The translations under genes were made by a program, and so were the position numbers. The notes under the pieces were generated by a model. The model was not told where the DNA came from, ran no database searches, and saw only the letters and a list, made by a program, of their open reading frames with translations. A DNA stretch of 64,000 nt from Algoriphagus marinus (GTDB taxonomy: Bacteria; Bacteroidota; Bacteroidia; Cytophagales; Cyclobacteriaceae), in contig NZ_MSPQ01000015.1 in NCBI RefSeq assembly GCF_001936475.1, positions 48,048 to 112,047 of the forward strand. The letters are read 5' to 3'. Shown in pieces: positions 43,425-51,137 of the stretch (position 1 is the stretch's first letter; every line of letters starts with the position of its first letter).

Positions 43425-43991
43425 TTATTTACCTTCAATTTCAGCCACCAATTCTTCATACCAAGCTTCCCCGTACTTTCTGACAAGTGCATCTTTGAGA
43501 AACTTGTAGATCGGAACTTTCAAGCTAGAACCCAGCTGACAGGCTGGATCACAGATATGCCAACGATCGTAATTCAAAGCATCAAAATCATCGTATTTCT
43601 TAACCCGAATCGGATACATATGACAGGAAATCGGTTTTTTATAGTCGATTTTACCAGCTAGATAAGCTTGCTCTATCCCGCATTTAAGAATTCCTCTTTC
43701 ATCGTATAAAGCATAAGCACATTCTCGATTGTCTCCTATCGTTGGAGTGCCTTTATCCCCATCTTTGTCAATCACCCAAGTACCTTGTTTTTCAATAGCG
43801 GCTCTCCCCTCCTCAGTTATAAAGTCTTTTACTATGGGATAAATCTCCTCGAGGATTTTAGTTTCCTCATCTTCTAATGGTGCACCTGCATCACCTTCTA
43901 CGCAGCATGCCCCTTTGCATGCCTCCAAATCACAGACGAAAAAGTTTTCTTTAATATCATCTGACAGTACCGCATTTCCCACTAAAATCAT
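43425..43991 (-). CDS. DUF3109 cysteine-rich protein
   Basis: A 188-aa protein with eight cysteines in clusters: VCDLEACKGACCVEGDAG near the N-terminus, then ECAYAL, LKCGIEQA, ISCHMYPIRV and HICDPACQLGS. The pattern resembles the YkgJ/DUF3109 proteins, thought to bind a metal or iron-sulfur cluster. No signal peptide is seen, so it is cytoplasmic. Its role is unknown. The next gene upstream on the same strand is a hotdog-fold protein, 50 bases away. Confidence 0.88.
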   Translation of the reverse strand: MILVGNAVLSDDIKENFFVCDLEACKGACCVEGDAGAPLEDEETKILEEIYPIVKDFITEEGRAAIEKQGTWVIDKDGDKGTPTIGDNRECAYALYDERGILKCGIEQAYLAGKIDYKKPISCHMYPIRVKKYDDFDALNYDRWHICDPACQLGSSLKVPIYKFLKDALVRKYGEAWYEELVAEIEGK

Positions 43992-44041
43992 ATTGCAATT
44001 ATTTTGATCTCAAAGGTAGTCAATGCTTCGAAAAGATCGAA

Positions 44042-44515
44042 TCAGGACTTTCGATAATCCTTCCTGCGCACGTAAACTCCTTTCTTCAGACTGGCTATGA
44101 GTAAACCTGCCTCATCTCTTACTTCACAAGGAAATTCAAATACATATTTCCCTTTTTCATCTACTACTTTTTTGACTTCTTCGACTTCCGAAGGAGAAAG
44201 CTTAAACTCTGCGAATACTGTTCCTTTGCCGGGTTTTTGAAAATCAATTGACGCATATTTATCCCAGACGATGTACTCATCACCCAACTGAATCATTAAA
44301 ATAAACATGAAAAATGGGTCGCACATAGAATAAAGAGATCCTCCAAAAGCAGTACCAAGAAGATTTCTATTGTACCAGGTCAGTTTAAGTCTGGTTCGGA
44401 ATCTTGAAAAATCCGGAGCAAACTCAACCACTTTTATTCCTGCAAAAAGATAGGGTGGATAGAAATTAATCGAGCGTATTAGCTTCCGGAATTTCTTCTG
44501 TTTTGATTTATCCAT
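44042..44515 (-). CDS. DUF4442 hotdog-fold protein
   Basis: A 157-aa protein of thioesterase-like hotdog type: NRNLLGTAFGGSLYSMCDPFF is the central-helix segment of DUF4442, which corresponds to the active-site helix of acyl-CoA thioesterases. The strands DKYASIDFQKPGKGTVFAEF and YVFEFPCEVRDEAG follow. No clear catalytic acid is placed in the family pattern, so activity is uncertain. It may handle acyl-CoA or acyl-ACP. No membrane segment or signal peptide. Confidence 0.85.
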   Translation of the reverse strand: MDKSKQKKFRKLIRSINFYPPYLFAGIKVVEFAPDFSRFRTRLKLTWYNRNLLGTAFGGSLYSMCDPFFMFILMIQLGDEYIVWDKYASIDFQKPGKGTVFAEFKLSPSEVEEVKKVVDEKGKYVFEFPCEVRDEAGLLIASLKKGVYVRRKDYRKS

Positions 44516-44539
44516 GGCAAAAGATAAGTGATTCGGGAT

Positions 44540-44572
44540 AAAAAAAGAACCGCCCCAATTAAGGAGCGGTTC
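44540..44572 (-). terminator. Orphan intrinsic terminator on the minus strand
   Basis: GAACCGC / GCGGTTC arms, extended inward by CC/GG after one mismatch, followed on the minus strand by seven T residues. No annotated gene lies upstream on that strand within the 170 bases before rnpB, so it may end a small RNA or antisense transcript. Confidence 0.65.
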
Positions 44573-44741
44573 AACCCAGCACTATGAAGAAAAGCTATTA
44601 ATAGCCTTTGGCATTAAGAACATGACCAAGTATAAAATGTTTTTAAAAAAGTAATCTTTTTAAGTTTTTTTAAACAGAAGTTAAATTCTTCGATAAATTT
44701 TAAAAAAATGATCTCAGATAAAATGACTTATTTTGCATTGT

Positions 44742-45145
44742 GCAAGTCGTCTTGCCGCTGTCCCAATCCCGATATCGGGAAGGGAGGGAGGAAAGTCCGG
44801 GCAACACAGAGCACCATACTTCCTAACGGGAAGGGGGTAGACTGGTGACGGTCTGTTCACAGCTAGTGCCACAGAAAATATACCGCCTTTCGCAAGAAAG
44901 GTAAGGGTGAAAAGGTGGAGTAAGAGCCCACCGCCCTGTCAGTGATGACGGGGGCATGGCAAACCTTATGGGTTGAAAGATCAAATAGGCCTCGGGCAAA
45001 GCGCTGCTCGTGCGATTCGCTCCTGATTTCGGTCAGGATCACGATTCCGAGGTGGGTAGATCGATGGATCCCGATTGTGAAGTCGGGACTAGATAAATGG
45101 CAAGATTTCGCTTTTGCGAAAACAGAACCCGGCTTATAGACTTGC
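44742..45145 (+). ncRNA. rnpB: RNase P RNA (class A)
   Basis: About 404 bases. The ends pair (GCAAGTC at 44742-44748 with GACTTGC at 45139-45145, helix P1). Diagnostic conserved segments are present: GAGGAAAGTCCGGGC near 44790, ACAGAGCA, CTAACGGGAAGGGGG, then AGGGTGAAAAGGTG, AGAGCCCACCGC and the 3' ACAGAACCCGGCTTAT. This is the catalytic RNA that matures tRNA 5' ends. A TATTTTG element at 44730-44736, 6 bases upstream, could be part of its promoter. A T run follows at the 3' end. The open frames that cross it are spurious. Confidence 0.97.
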
Positions 45146-45169
45146 ACTTTTTTACCTTATATTGAACTC

Positions 45170-46327
45170 ATGTCAAAAATTCTGATCATTGATGACGAGA
45201 AAGTCATCAGAGCTACTTTACGGGAAATCTTAGAATATGAAAAATTCATAATCTCTGAGGCAAAAGACGGTGAGGAAGGTCTCGCCAAAATCAAAGAGGA
45301 GGATTTTGATCTGGTCCTTTGTGATGTGAAAATGCCCAAAATGGATGGAATTGAGGTTTTGGAACAGGCAAAAGCCTTAGATAAATCTCCCCAATTCATC
45401 ATGATCTCAGCTCATGGCAGCATTGAAACTGCTGTAGAGGCCACAAAAAAAGGAGCTTTTGATTTTATTCCAAAGCCCCCTGATTTGAACCGATTACTAT
45501 TGACCGTGCGGAATGCGCTCGATAAAAAAGAATTGGTACAGGAGACAAAGGTGCTTAAGAAAAAGCTTTCAAAGAAGTTTGACATGGTCGGCGAATCCAA
45601 GCCTATTCAGCTTGTCAAAGAAACTATTGAGAAAGTCGCCCCTACAGACGCACGAGTCTTGATTACCGGGCCCAATGGAACAGGAAAAGAGCTCGTTGCG
45701 CATTGGATTCATCAGAAAAGCAACCGGGTTTCAGAACCTTTTGTTGCTGTAAACTGTGCAGCAATTCCTTCAGAACTTATCGAAAGTGAACTTTTTGGAC
45801 ATGAGAAAGGCGCATTTACTTCAGCTCATAAGCTGAGACAAGGGAAATTTGAGCAGGCTCAAGGCGGAACGCTTTTCCTAGATGAAATCGGCGATATGTC
45901 TCTTTCTGCGCAATCAAAAGTACTACGTGCACTTCAAGAAAACCTGATCAATAGAGTCGGAAGCGATAAGGACATCAAAGTAGATGTACGTGTCCTTGCA
46001 GCTACAAATAAGGATCTGAAAAAGGAAATAGAAGAGAATAGATTTAGGGAAGATTTATATCACAGATTAAGCGTAATCTTAATTCAGGTACCTGCACTAA
46101 AAGACCGGAAAGACGATATTCCGTTGCTGGTAGAAAAGTTTTTGGAGGATATCGCGCAGGAAAGTGGAGATGCCAAAAAAGAAATAAGCAAAGCAGCAAT
46201 GGCTAAACTTCAGGAATTTCCCTGGACTGGAAATATTCGAGAACTCCGAAATGTAGTCGAAAGACTTGTGATTTTAGGAGAACAGGAAATTAGCCTAGAG
46301 GATATAAAAAAATATGCTGACTATTAA
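45170..46327 (+). CDS. Sigma-54 activator-like response regulator lacking a DNA-binding domain
   Basis: 385 aa. A receiver domain (1-120, Asp52 in LVLCDVKMPKMDG) is joined to an AAA+ sigma-54 interaction domain (about 138-370) with Walker A GPNGTGKE (167-174), Walker B GGTLFLDEIGDM (232-243) and the sigma-54-contacting loop GAFTSA (214-219; the usual form is GAFTGA). The C-terminal AAA helices (WTGNIRELRNVVERLVIL) are present. The protein stops at 385, without the Fis-type helix-turn-helix of NtrC proteins. The stop codon sits in the loop of a terminator, so no downstream domain was lost by frameshift. It begins 24 bases after rnpB. It would act from solution or through a partner. Confidence 0.92.
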   Translation: MSKILIIDDEKVIRATLREILEYEKFIISEAKDGEEGLAKIKEEDFDLVLCDVKMPKMDGIEVLEQAKALDKSPQFIMISAHGSIETAVEATKKGAFDFIPKPPDLNRLLLTVRNALDKKELVQETKVLKKKLSKKFDMVGESKPIQLVKETIEKVAPTDARVLITGPNGTGKELVAHWIHQKSNRVSEPFVAVNCAAIPSELIESELFGHEKGAFTSAHKLRQGKFEQAQGGTLFLDEIGDMSLSAQSKVLRALQENLINRVGSDKDIKVDVRVLAATNKDLKKEIEENRFREDLYHRLSVILIQVPALKDRKDDIPLLVEKFLEDIAQESGDAKKEISKAAMAKLQEFPWTGNIRELRNVVERLVILGEQEISLEDIKKYADY

Positions 46328-46341
46328 GTCAGCATATTTTT
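46308..46341. terminator. Bidirectional terminator between the sigma-54 activator and the 39-aa lipoprotein genes
   Basis: 15-bp arms (to AATATGCTGACT / AGTCAGCATATT, bordered by A and T runs) with an ATTA loop that holds part of the activator's stop codon. The T run on each strand serves both convergent genes. Confidence 0.9.
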
Positions 46342-46459
46342 AGCTATTTGCTTTTTGTGCTGTTGGGGCTTTGGCATAAGCCGGGCATGGTTTGCTGGAA
46401 GCACATGCTCCCAATGCTAAAATCCCAATCAATAATGCAGCCGTTGCTAATTTTTTCAT
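46340..46459 (-). CDS. Small lipoprotein (39 aa)
   Basis: Read directly from the reverse strand: 39 codons starting MKKLATAALLIGILALGACA and ending in a TAA that abuts the shared terminator. It has a textbook lipoprotein signal (Lys-Lys, hydrophobic core, lipobox LGAC with Cys19). The mature part is only about 21 residues, with one further cysteine (CPAYAKAP). Small lipoproteins of this kind are common in Bacteroidota, but the role is unknown. It stands alone, with 51 bases to the LuxE-like gene. Confidence 0.75.
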   Translation of the reverse strand: MKKLATAALLIGILALGACASSKPCPAYAKAPTAQKANS

Positions 46460-46510
46460 GATATAGTTTTTGATCTTTTCAAATATGTCTAATTAATTTT
46501 AAGATAGCAA

Positions 46511-47506
46511 TTACTGAACCAACAAGTTGCAACCTCTAATTTCGCTGCTATCAAATCTCCCCAACACTTCAAGTTTTCCATCTGCATCTATTTTGCCTAA
46601 ATCCTGAGTTTCGATAAAACTACAGGAATGGAAATTTGCCAAATCTATAATATTAATACCTCCTTGAGATTTTTGAGAAATAGAAAGCGGATCATTTGCA
46701 TCCCGAAGAATAACGCGCATGGAATATGGCATCGTATATTTCCCATCACCTTTTGAATAAGATTGGGACATCAACTCGGTCATACCATACTCCGAGTGAA
46801 TTTTATCTTTGTAAAAGTAGGCCCTTAGACGATCATGGACTTCCTCTCGGATCATTTCCTTTCTCTTGCCTTTCATACCTCCAGTTTCCATGACAATCAA
46901 ATCTTCAGAATCAGATAACTTAAGACCTGATTCGGCTAAATCCAATAACGCGAAAGTAACTCCCAGCAACAAAATCTTTTTTCCATTACCGCTTAGGAAA
47001 TTGATTTTATTGACAAGCTCTTTATGGTTGTACAAATAGAATCCAGAATGAATTGAACCTGATTCTTTGATAAAGTGATCTGCCATACTCACGAGACTAC
47101 TCCCCTTTCGCTCAAGATAAGCCGGAAGCAAAGCTAGAATATGGAAACTCTGAAGAGGACCATAAGATGCCTCAAATAAATCTTGGGAATGTTTTCTATA
47201 CCAGGCTTCAGACCAATAAAAATGCTTGCTGGTTATCATTCCTGTAGTACCGCTGGATGAGAAAAAACCCTCATAATTTTCTCTGGGAAAAGAAATGACT
47301 TCTAAATCTTTAAAAAATTGAATTGGAAGAAATGGAATATCAGATACTTTTTTGATTTCATTTGGCACTATTCCTCTTGCTTGGAGATAGGCTGAATATA
47401 CCGGATTGTTAGAGGCTTGAAATTGAAAAATGTCCAAAGCCATCTCATCAAATCCATCTTGAGATAAATTCTTTAGCTTTTCAGAAAAACTTTTAAAATC
47501 CTGCAT
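46511..47506 (-). CDS. LuxE-like acyl-protein synthetase/acyltransferase
   Basis: A 331-aa cytoplasmic protein of the acyl-adenylate-forming superfamily, LuxE/PaaK-like. It has IPFLPIQFFKDLEVISF near the N-terminus, the nucleotide-binding loop FFSSSGTTGMITSKHF, LLLGVTFALLDLAE, and the adenylate-forming motif HSEYGMTELMSQSYS. LuxE activates fatty acids as acyl-AMP and accepts the acyl group on a cysteine. Stand-alone homologues in Bacteroidota have no lux partners, as here, and probably activate an acid for transfer to another acceptor. No acyl carrier or reductase is adjacent. Confidence 0.88.
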   Translation of the reverse strand: MQDFKSFSEKLKNLSQDGFDEMALDIFQFQASNNPVYSAYLQARGIVPNEIKKVSDIPFLPIQFFKDLEVISFPRENYEGFFSSSGTTGMITSKHFYWSEAWYRKHSQDLFEASYGPLQSFHILALLPAYLERKGSSLVSMADHFIKESGSIHSGFYLYNHKELVNKINFLSGNGKKILLLGVTFALLDLAESGLKLSDSEDLIVMETGGMKGKRKEMIREEVHDRLRAYFYKDKIHSEYGMTELMSQSYSKGDGKYTMPYSMRVILRDANDPLSISQKSQGGINIIDLANFHSCSFIETQDLGKIDADGKLEVLGRFDSSEIRGCNLLVQ

Positions 47507-47573
47507 CGTTTCATATTTTGCATCAATCGAAGTAAAATTGATGTTACTTTGAATGTAAATTTACTTTCGCCTT

Positions 47574-48242
47574 ATGCGTTTCAAAAACTATTCAGGGATT
47601 ATCTTTTTGTTTGTAGCTGCTACAGGTTGTATACGTCCGCCTGACAACTTCCCAACTGTTCCTTCAATCACCTTCGAATCATTGGAATACGTACCAACAT
47701 CCGGACCGGATTCGTTGATTATAGGAATTGATTTTAAAGATGCAGAGGGTGATTTAGGTTTAGAGGCTACGGATATCAACCCTCCTTTCAACGCGGTAAA
47801 CTATCAGCGTGATGCGGCAGGGAATTTGATCACCTATAGCAAAAGACCAATTGAAGCCCCTAATTATAATCCCATAGATTGGATCATTGATCCAGTGGTA
47901 AATAATCAAGTCGTAAGAGATACCGTCTGGGTCAAGCAAAACCCTAATCAATTCAATATTTTTGTTCGGTTTTTCATCAAGAGAAATGGAACATTTACGG
48001 AATTCAGATGGCAGGACCCTCCTTTTTTCACCACGTTCAATGGAAGATTCCCAAGAATATTAACCACTGAGGAAGGACAATCCATTGAGGGCAATATTAA
48101 GTATGCAATGCTTTCATCAGGTTGGGAGGCTATATTCAGAAATGACACCATCCGAGTCGACGTAGAGATCCAAGATCGAGCACTAAATCGAAGTAATCAG
48201 ATTTCAAGCGAGGAAGTTACCCTAAGGCAAATTACCCGGTAA
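47574..48242 (+). CDS. Lipoprotein of unknown function (222 aa)
   Basis: It has a lipoprotein signal (VAATGC, Cys19) followed by a Pro-rich tether (PPDNFPTVPS). The extracellular domain has the Asp/Gly-rich segment IGIDFKDAEGDLGLEATD, which recalls beta-sandwich domains with calcium-type loops. The C-terminus is DTIRVDVEIQDRALNRSNQI. This pattern is seen in conserved Bacteroidota lipoproteins of unknown role. It is monocistronic, with a terminator 7 bases after the stop. Confidence 0.75.
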   Translation: MRFKNYSGIIFLFVAATGCIRPPDNFPTVPSITFESLEYVPTSGPDSLIIGIDFKDAEGDLGLEATDINPPFNAVNYQRDAAGNLITYSKRPIEAPNYNPIDWIIDPVVNNQVVRDTVWVKQNPNQFNIFVRFFIKRNGTFTEFRWQDPPFFTTFNGRFPRILTTEEGQSIEGNIKYAMLSSGWEAIFRNDTIRVDVEIQDRALNRSNQISSEEVTLRQITR

Positions 48243-48248
48243 CATCAA

Positions 48249-48282
48249 AAAAAAAGACTATTTAAGAATAGTCTTTTTTTTT
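48249..48282. terminator. Bidirectional terminator between the 222-aa lipoprotein and E1 genes
   Basis: GACTATT / AATAGTC stem with a TAAG loop, extended by A and T runs on both sides. Confidence 0.88.
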
Positions 48283-48287
48283 GATCT

Positions 48288-50702
48288 CTAAATCCCAGGA
48301 AACTTCTTTGGATCCACTTCATGCATCATCGCATATACTTTTTCTACCACATCATCCACGCTAGGCTTAGAGAAATAATCGCCATCTGATGAATAAGCTG
48401 GACGATGCGCTTTTCCAGTAATCGTCTGTGGCTCGGAATCCAAATATTTGAAAGCTTCTTGTCCCTCGATAACTTGTTGTAGCATAAATGCAGATGCACC
48501 ACCTGGAACATCCTCATCTGCAAAAATCACTCTATTGGTCTTCTTAACGGAGTCTCCAATTACTCCATGAATATCAAATGGAAGTAAAGTCTGCACGTCG
48601 ATAACTTCAACATCAATTCCTATTTCAGCTAGTTCGGTAGCAGCTTCCAGAATGATTCGACACATGGAGCCATAGGTCACTATAGTCAGATCTTTACCGG
48701 TTTTCAAAATCTCTGGTTTACCCATAGGAACAGTAAACTCACCTAGGTTGCTAGGCATTTTTTCTTTCAGTCGGTATCCATTAAGACATTCGATTACTAA
48801 AGCAGGTTCGTCTGAGTTGAGCAACGTGGCGTACATTCCAGCTGCTTGTGTCATATCTCTTGGCACGCAAATCACCATACCACGAAGGGAGGATAAGATC
48901 ATACCCATTGGAGAACCGGAATGCCAAACGCCTTCCAATCTGTGTCCTCTTGTACGGACGATAAGAGGTGCCTTTTGACCTCCTTTAGTTCGGTATTGGA
49001 GACAAGCCAAATCATCTGACAACATCTGTAATCCATAAAGGAGATAATCCAAATATTGAATCTCAGCAATTGGACGTAATCCTCTCAATGCCGTACCGAT
49101 TCCTTGACCAATGATGGTGCACTCTCTGATACCTGTATCAGCTACTCGATTCGCTCCATATTTTGCCTGAAGGCCCGCAAAAGCTTGATTAACATCACCG
49201 ATCTTTCCTACATCTTCTCCAAAAGCAAAAAATTCAGGATTTTTCTCCAATGTATAATCAAAGAAAGCCTGCAAAATTTCCCTTCCATCTACCAAAGGAG
49301 ATTTCTCGGTAAACTCCGGTAAAATCTCTTCAACTGAACCCACATTCCATTGCGATTGACTATAGAGATGCGAATTATATCTGTCAAAGTTCAAACTAGT
49401 TTGCTTTTCATACCAAGACTTCAAACCAGCTTTTGTAGACGGAGAATCCGATCGCAACATTAATAAGACCTTCCTAACAGCGGAAATAACATCTTTACGG
49501 ATAGGATTGATTGTCTTGGAAAGTTCATGAGCTATCTGGTTCAGTACAACTTTTCTAGTACTGTTTTCCGCAGCTTCATTGATTAATCTCACTGCTTCGG
49601 CAAGCTCAGTTTTAATCTCTCCTGAGAAACTAGCCCAAGCGGCTTCTTTCTCTTTTTTAGCTTGTGCTTTTGCTTCCGCTTCGATTGCTTCTAGAGTATC
49701 TGCAGTAGCTATCTGATTGGATAAAATGTACTCTCTAAATTTATTGATACAATCCCATTCCTTCTCCCACTTTAATCGTTCTTCAGTCTTATAGCGCTCA
49801 TGAGATCCGGAAGTAGAATGTCCTTGTGGCTGTGTCAACTCTTCCACATGAATCAAAACCGGTACATGTGAAACTCGTGCTAATTCTCCAGCTTTTAGAT
49901 AGGCATTTAAAAGCGCCTCATAATCCCAACCTTTGACACGGATGATCTCAATTCCAGCTTGAGAATCAGTTCTTGCAAAGCCCTCTAAAACTTCTGAAAT
50001 ACTGCCTTTGGTTGTATGAAATTCTTTGGGCACTGAGATACCGTAACCATCATCCCATACAGAGACAACCATTGGTACCTGCATTACTCCTGCGGCATTG
50101 ATTGACTCAAAAAACATCCCTTCGGAAGTAGAAGCATTTCCAATAGTACCCCAAGCGACTTCGTTTCCATTAATAGAAAACTGATTCAAGTCCTTTAAGC
50201 CTTTATTTTCACGATAGATTTTGGAGGCATAAGCCAAGCCTAAAAGTTTTGGCATTTGTGCAGCTGTTGGAGAAACATCAGCAGCTGAATTATACATTTC
50301 AGTAAGATTTTTCCAACTCCCGTCTTCATTAAGCGAACGAGTTGCAAAATGACCATTCATCAATCTACCCCCACTTGCAGGCTCAGCTTCTACATCTGTA
50401 TGAGCGTAGAGTTGAGCAAAATACTCGCTCACATTCAATTCGCCCAATGCCATCATAAAAGTCTGGTCGCGATAATAGCCAGCTCTGAAATCACCTATTT
50501 GGAAAGCTCTTGCCATGGCTATCTGAGCTAGTTCTTTCCCATCACCAAATATTCCAAACTTTGCCTTTCCCATAAAGACTTCTTTTCTTCCAATTAAGGA
50601 GGCATGCCGACTTAACATTGCCAAACGGAAATCAGCAAGGACAACGTCTGCAGTTAGATCGGGTGATAATGAAGTTTTAGGGACTGATTGAATTTTTGAC
50701 AT
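48288..50702 (-). CDS. 2-oxoacid dehydrogenase E1 component, fused alpha and beta subunits
   Basis: An 804-aa thiamine-diphosphate enzyme. The alpha-like half (1 to about 400) has GYYRDQTFMMALGE, ASGGRLMNGHFA and the TPP region WGTIGNASTSEGMFFESINA. The beta-like half (about 460-804) has FGEDVGKIGDVNQAFAGL, RECTIIGQGIGTALRG, the RTRGHRLEGVWHSGSPMGMI segment and a C-terminal GLEVIDVQTLLP-type region (VEVIDVQTLLPFD). It decarboxylates a 2-oxoacid and loads the E2 lipoate. The fusion and sequence style are of the branched-chain (2-oxoisovalerate) type common in Bacteroidota. Its likely E2 is at 6212-7507. Monocistronic. Confidence 0.92.
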   Translation of the reverse strand: MSKIQSVPKTSLSPDLTADVVLADFRLAMLSRHASLIGRKEVFMGKAKFGIFGDGKELAQIAMARAFQIGDFRAGYYRDQTFMMALGELNVSEYFAQLYAHTDVEAEPASGGRLMNGHFATRSLNEDGSWKNLTEMYNSAADVSPTAAQMPKLLGLAYASKIYRENKGLKDLNQFSINGNEVAWGTIGNASTSEGMFFESINAAGVMQVPMVVSVWDDGYGISVPKEFHTTKGSISEVLEGFARTDSQAGIEIIRVKGWDYEALLNAYLKAGELARVSHVPVLIHVEELTQPQGHSTSGSHERYKTEERLKWEKEWDCINKFREYILSNQIATADTLEAIEAEAKAQAKKEKEAAWASFSGEIKTELAEAVRLINEAAENSTRKVVLNQIAHELSKTINPIRKDVISAVRKVLLMLRSDSPSTKAGLKSWYEKQTSLNFDRYNSHLYSQSQWNVGSVEEILPEFTEKSPLVDGREILQAFFDYTLEKNPEFFAFGEDVGKIGDVNQAFAGLQAKYGANRVADTGIRECTIIGQGIGTALRGLRPIAEIQYLDYLLYGLQMLSDDLACLQYRTKGGQKAPLIVRTRGHRLEGVWHSGSPMGMILSSLRGMVICVPRDMTQAAGMYATLLNSDEPALVIECLNGYRLKEKMPSNLGEFTVPMGKPEILKTGKDLTIVTYGSMCRIILEAATELAEIGIDVEVIDVQTLLPFDIHGVIGDSVKKTNRVIFADEDVPGGASAFMLQQVIEGQEAFKYLDSEPQTITGKAHRPAYSSDGDYFSKPSVDDVVEKVYAMMHEVDPKKFPGI

Positions 50703-50761
50703 GATCTTATTAATCTATCGTTATTTTTGGGTTGAGGCAATTTCGTGAATTTACCTCTTTC

Positions 50762-50792
50762 CAAAAATAGCCAAATCTTATTTTTTTACAAA
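50762..50792 (-). promoter_or_regulatory. Putative promoter of the E1 gene
   Basis: On the minus strand TTTG (50789-50792) and TATTTTTG (50762-50769) are spaced by 19 bases, matching the Bacteroidota -33/-7 pattern. The leader would be about 50 bases. Confidence 0.6.
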
Positions 50793-51098
50793 TTTCATTA
50801 ATATAATTTATCAATCAAAAATTCGGAATGAAATGCATAATCGATAATCATTTAGAATTTTATTTCGAAAAAATAAAAATTACAATCGAATTAATTGAGA
50901 ATTTGATAATTGATCCTTTTCGTTAAATAAGTTTTTTTACGAAAATAAATTTGCAAAATTATCCTTGCTTAAAATTTATATTTTGAAATATTCTTAATCC
51001 TCAGTGATTTTAACGGTAGAAAGTTTCGAAAAACCAAATATTTCGAAATCACACCAAATACTATTTTCTTTCTGACTTTTCAGTTTGTTTTTGCTTCT

Positions 51099-51106
51099 TA
51101 TCTTTG
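51099..51106 (+). promoter_or_regulatory. Putative -7 element of the alanine dehydrogenase gene
   Basis: TATCTTTG matches TAnnTTTG exactly, 31 bases before the ATG. The -33 region is T-rich without a clear TTTG at the right distance. Confidence 0.5.
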
Positions 51107-51137
51107 CGGCATTATTCACTTCATCTAACGCAAAGAC

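Larger units (their letters stand above)
50703..51137. other. AT-rich divergent promoter region between E1 and alanine dehydrogenase
   Basis: 435 bases, very AT-rich, with no convincing gene; the open frame on the minus strand at its right end overlaps ald. It holds one promoter candidate for each direction, listed separately. No clear operator palindrome was found. Confidence 0.6.

Noticed and set aside
45005..45080. Inserted element inside rnpB (hairpin CCTGATTTCGGTCAGG)
   Set aside because: This is within the variable helix region of class A RNase P RNA and fits its normal length variation.
44863..45147. Open frames on both strands inside the RNase P RNA gene
   Set aside because: The segment is a structured RNA with all conserved class A elements; the frames are accidental.
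46322..46460. Lost helix-turn-helix downstream of the sigma-54 activator
   Set aside because: The sequence after the stop is a terminator and then a small gene on the other strand; no frame resembles a Fis-type domain.
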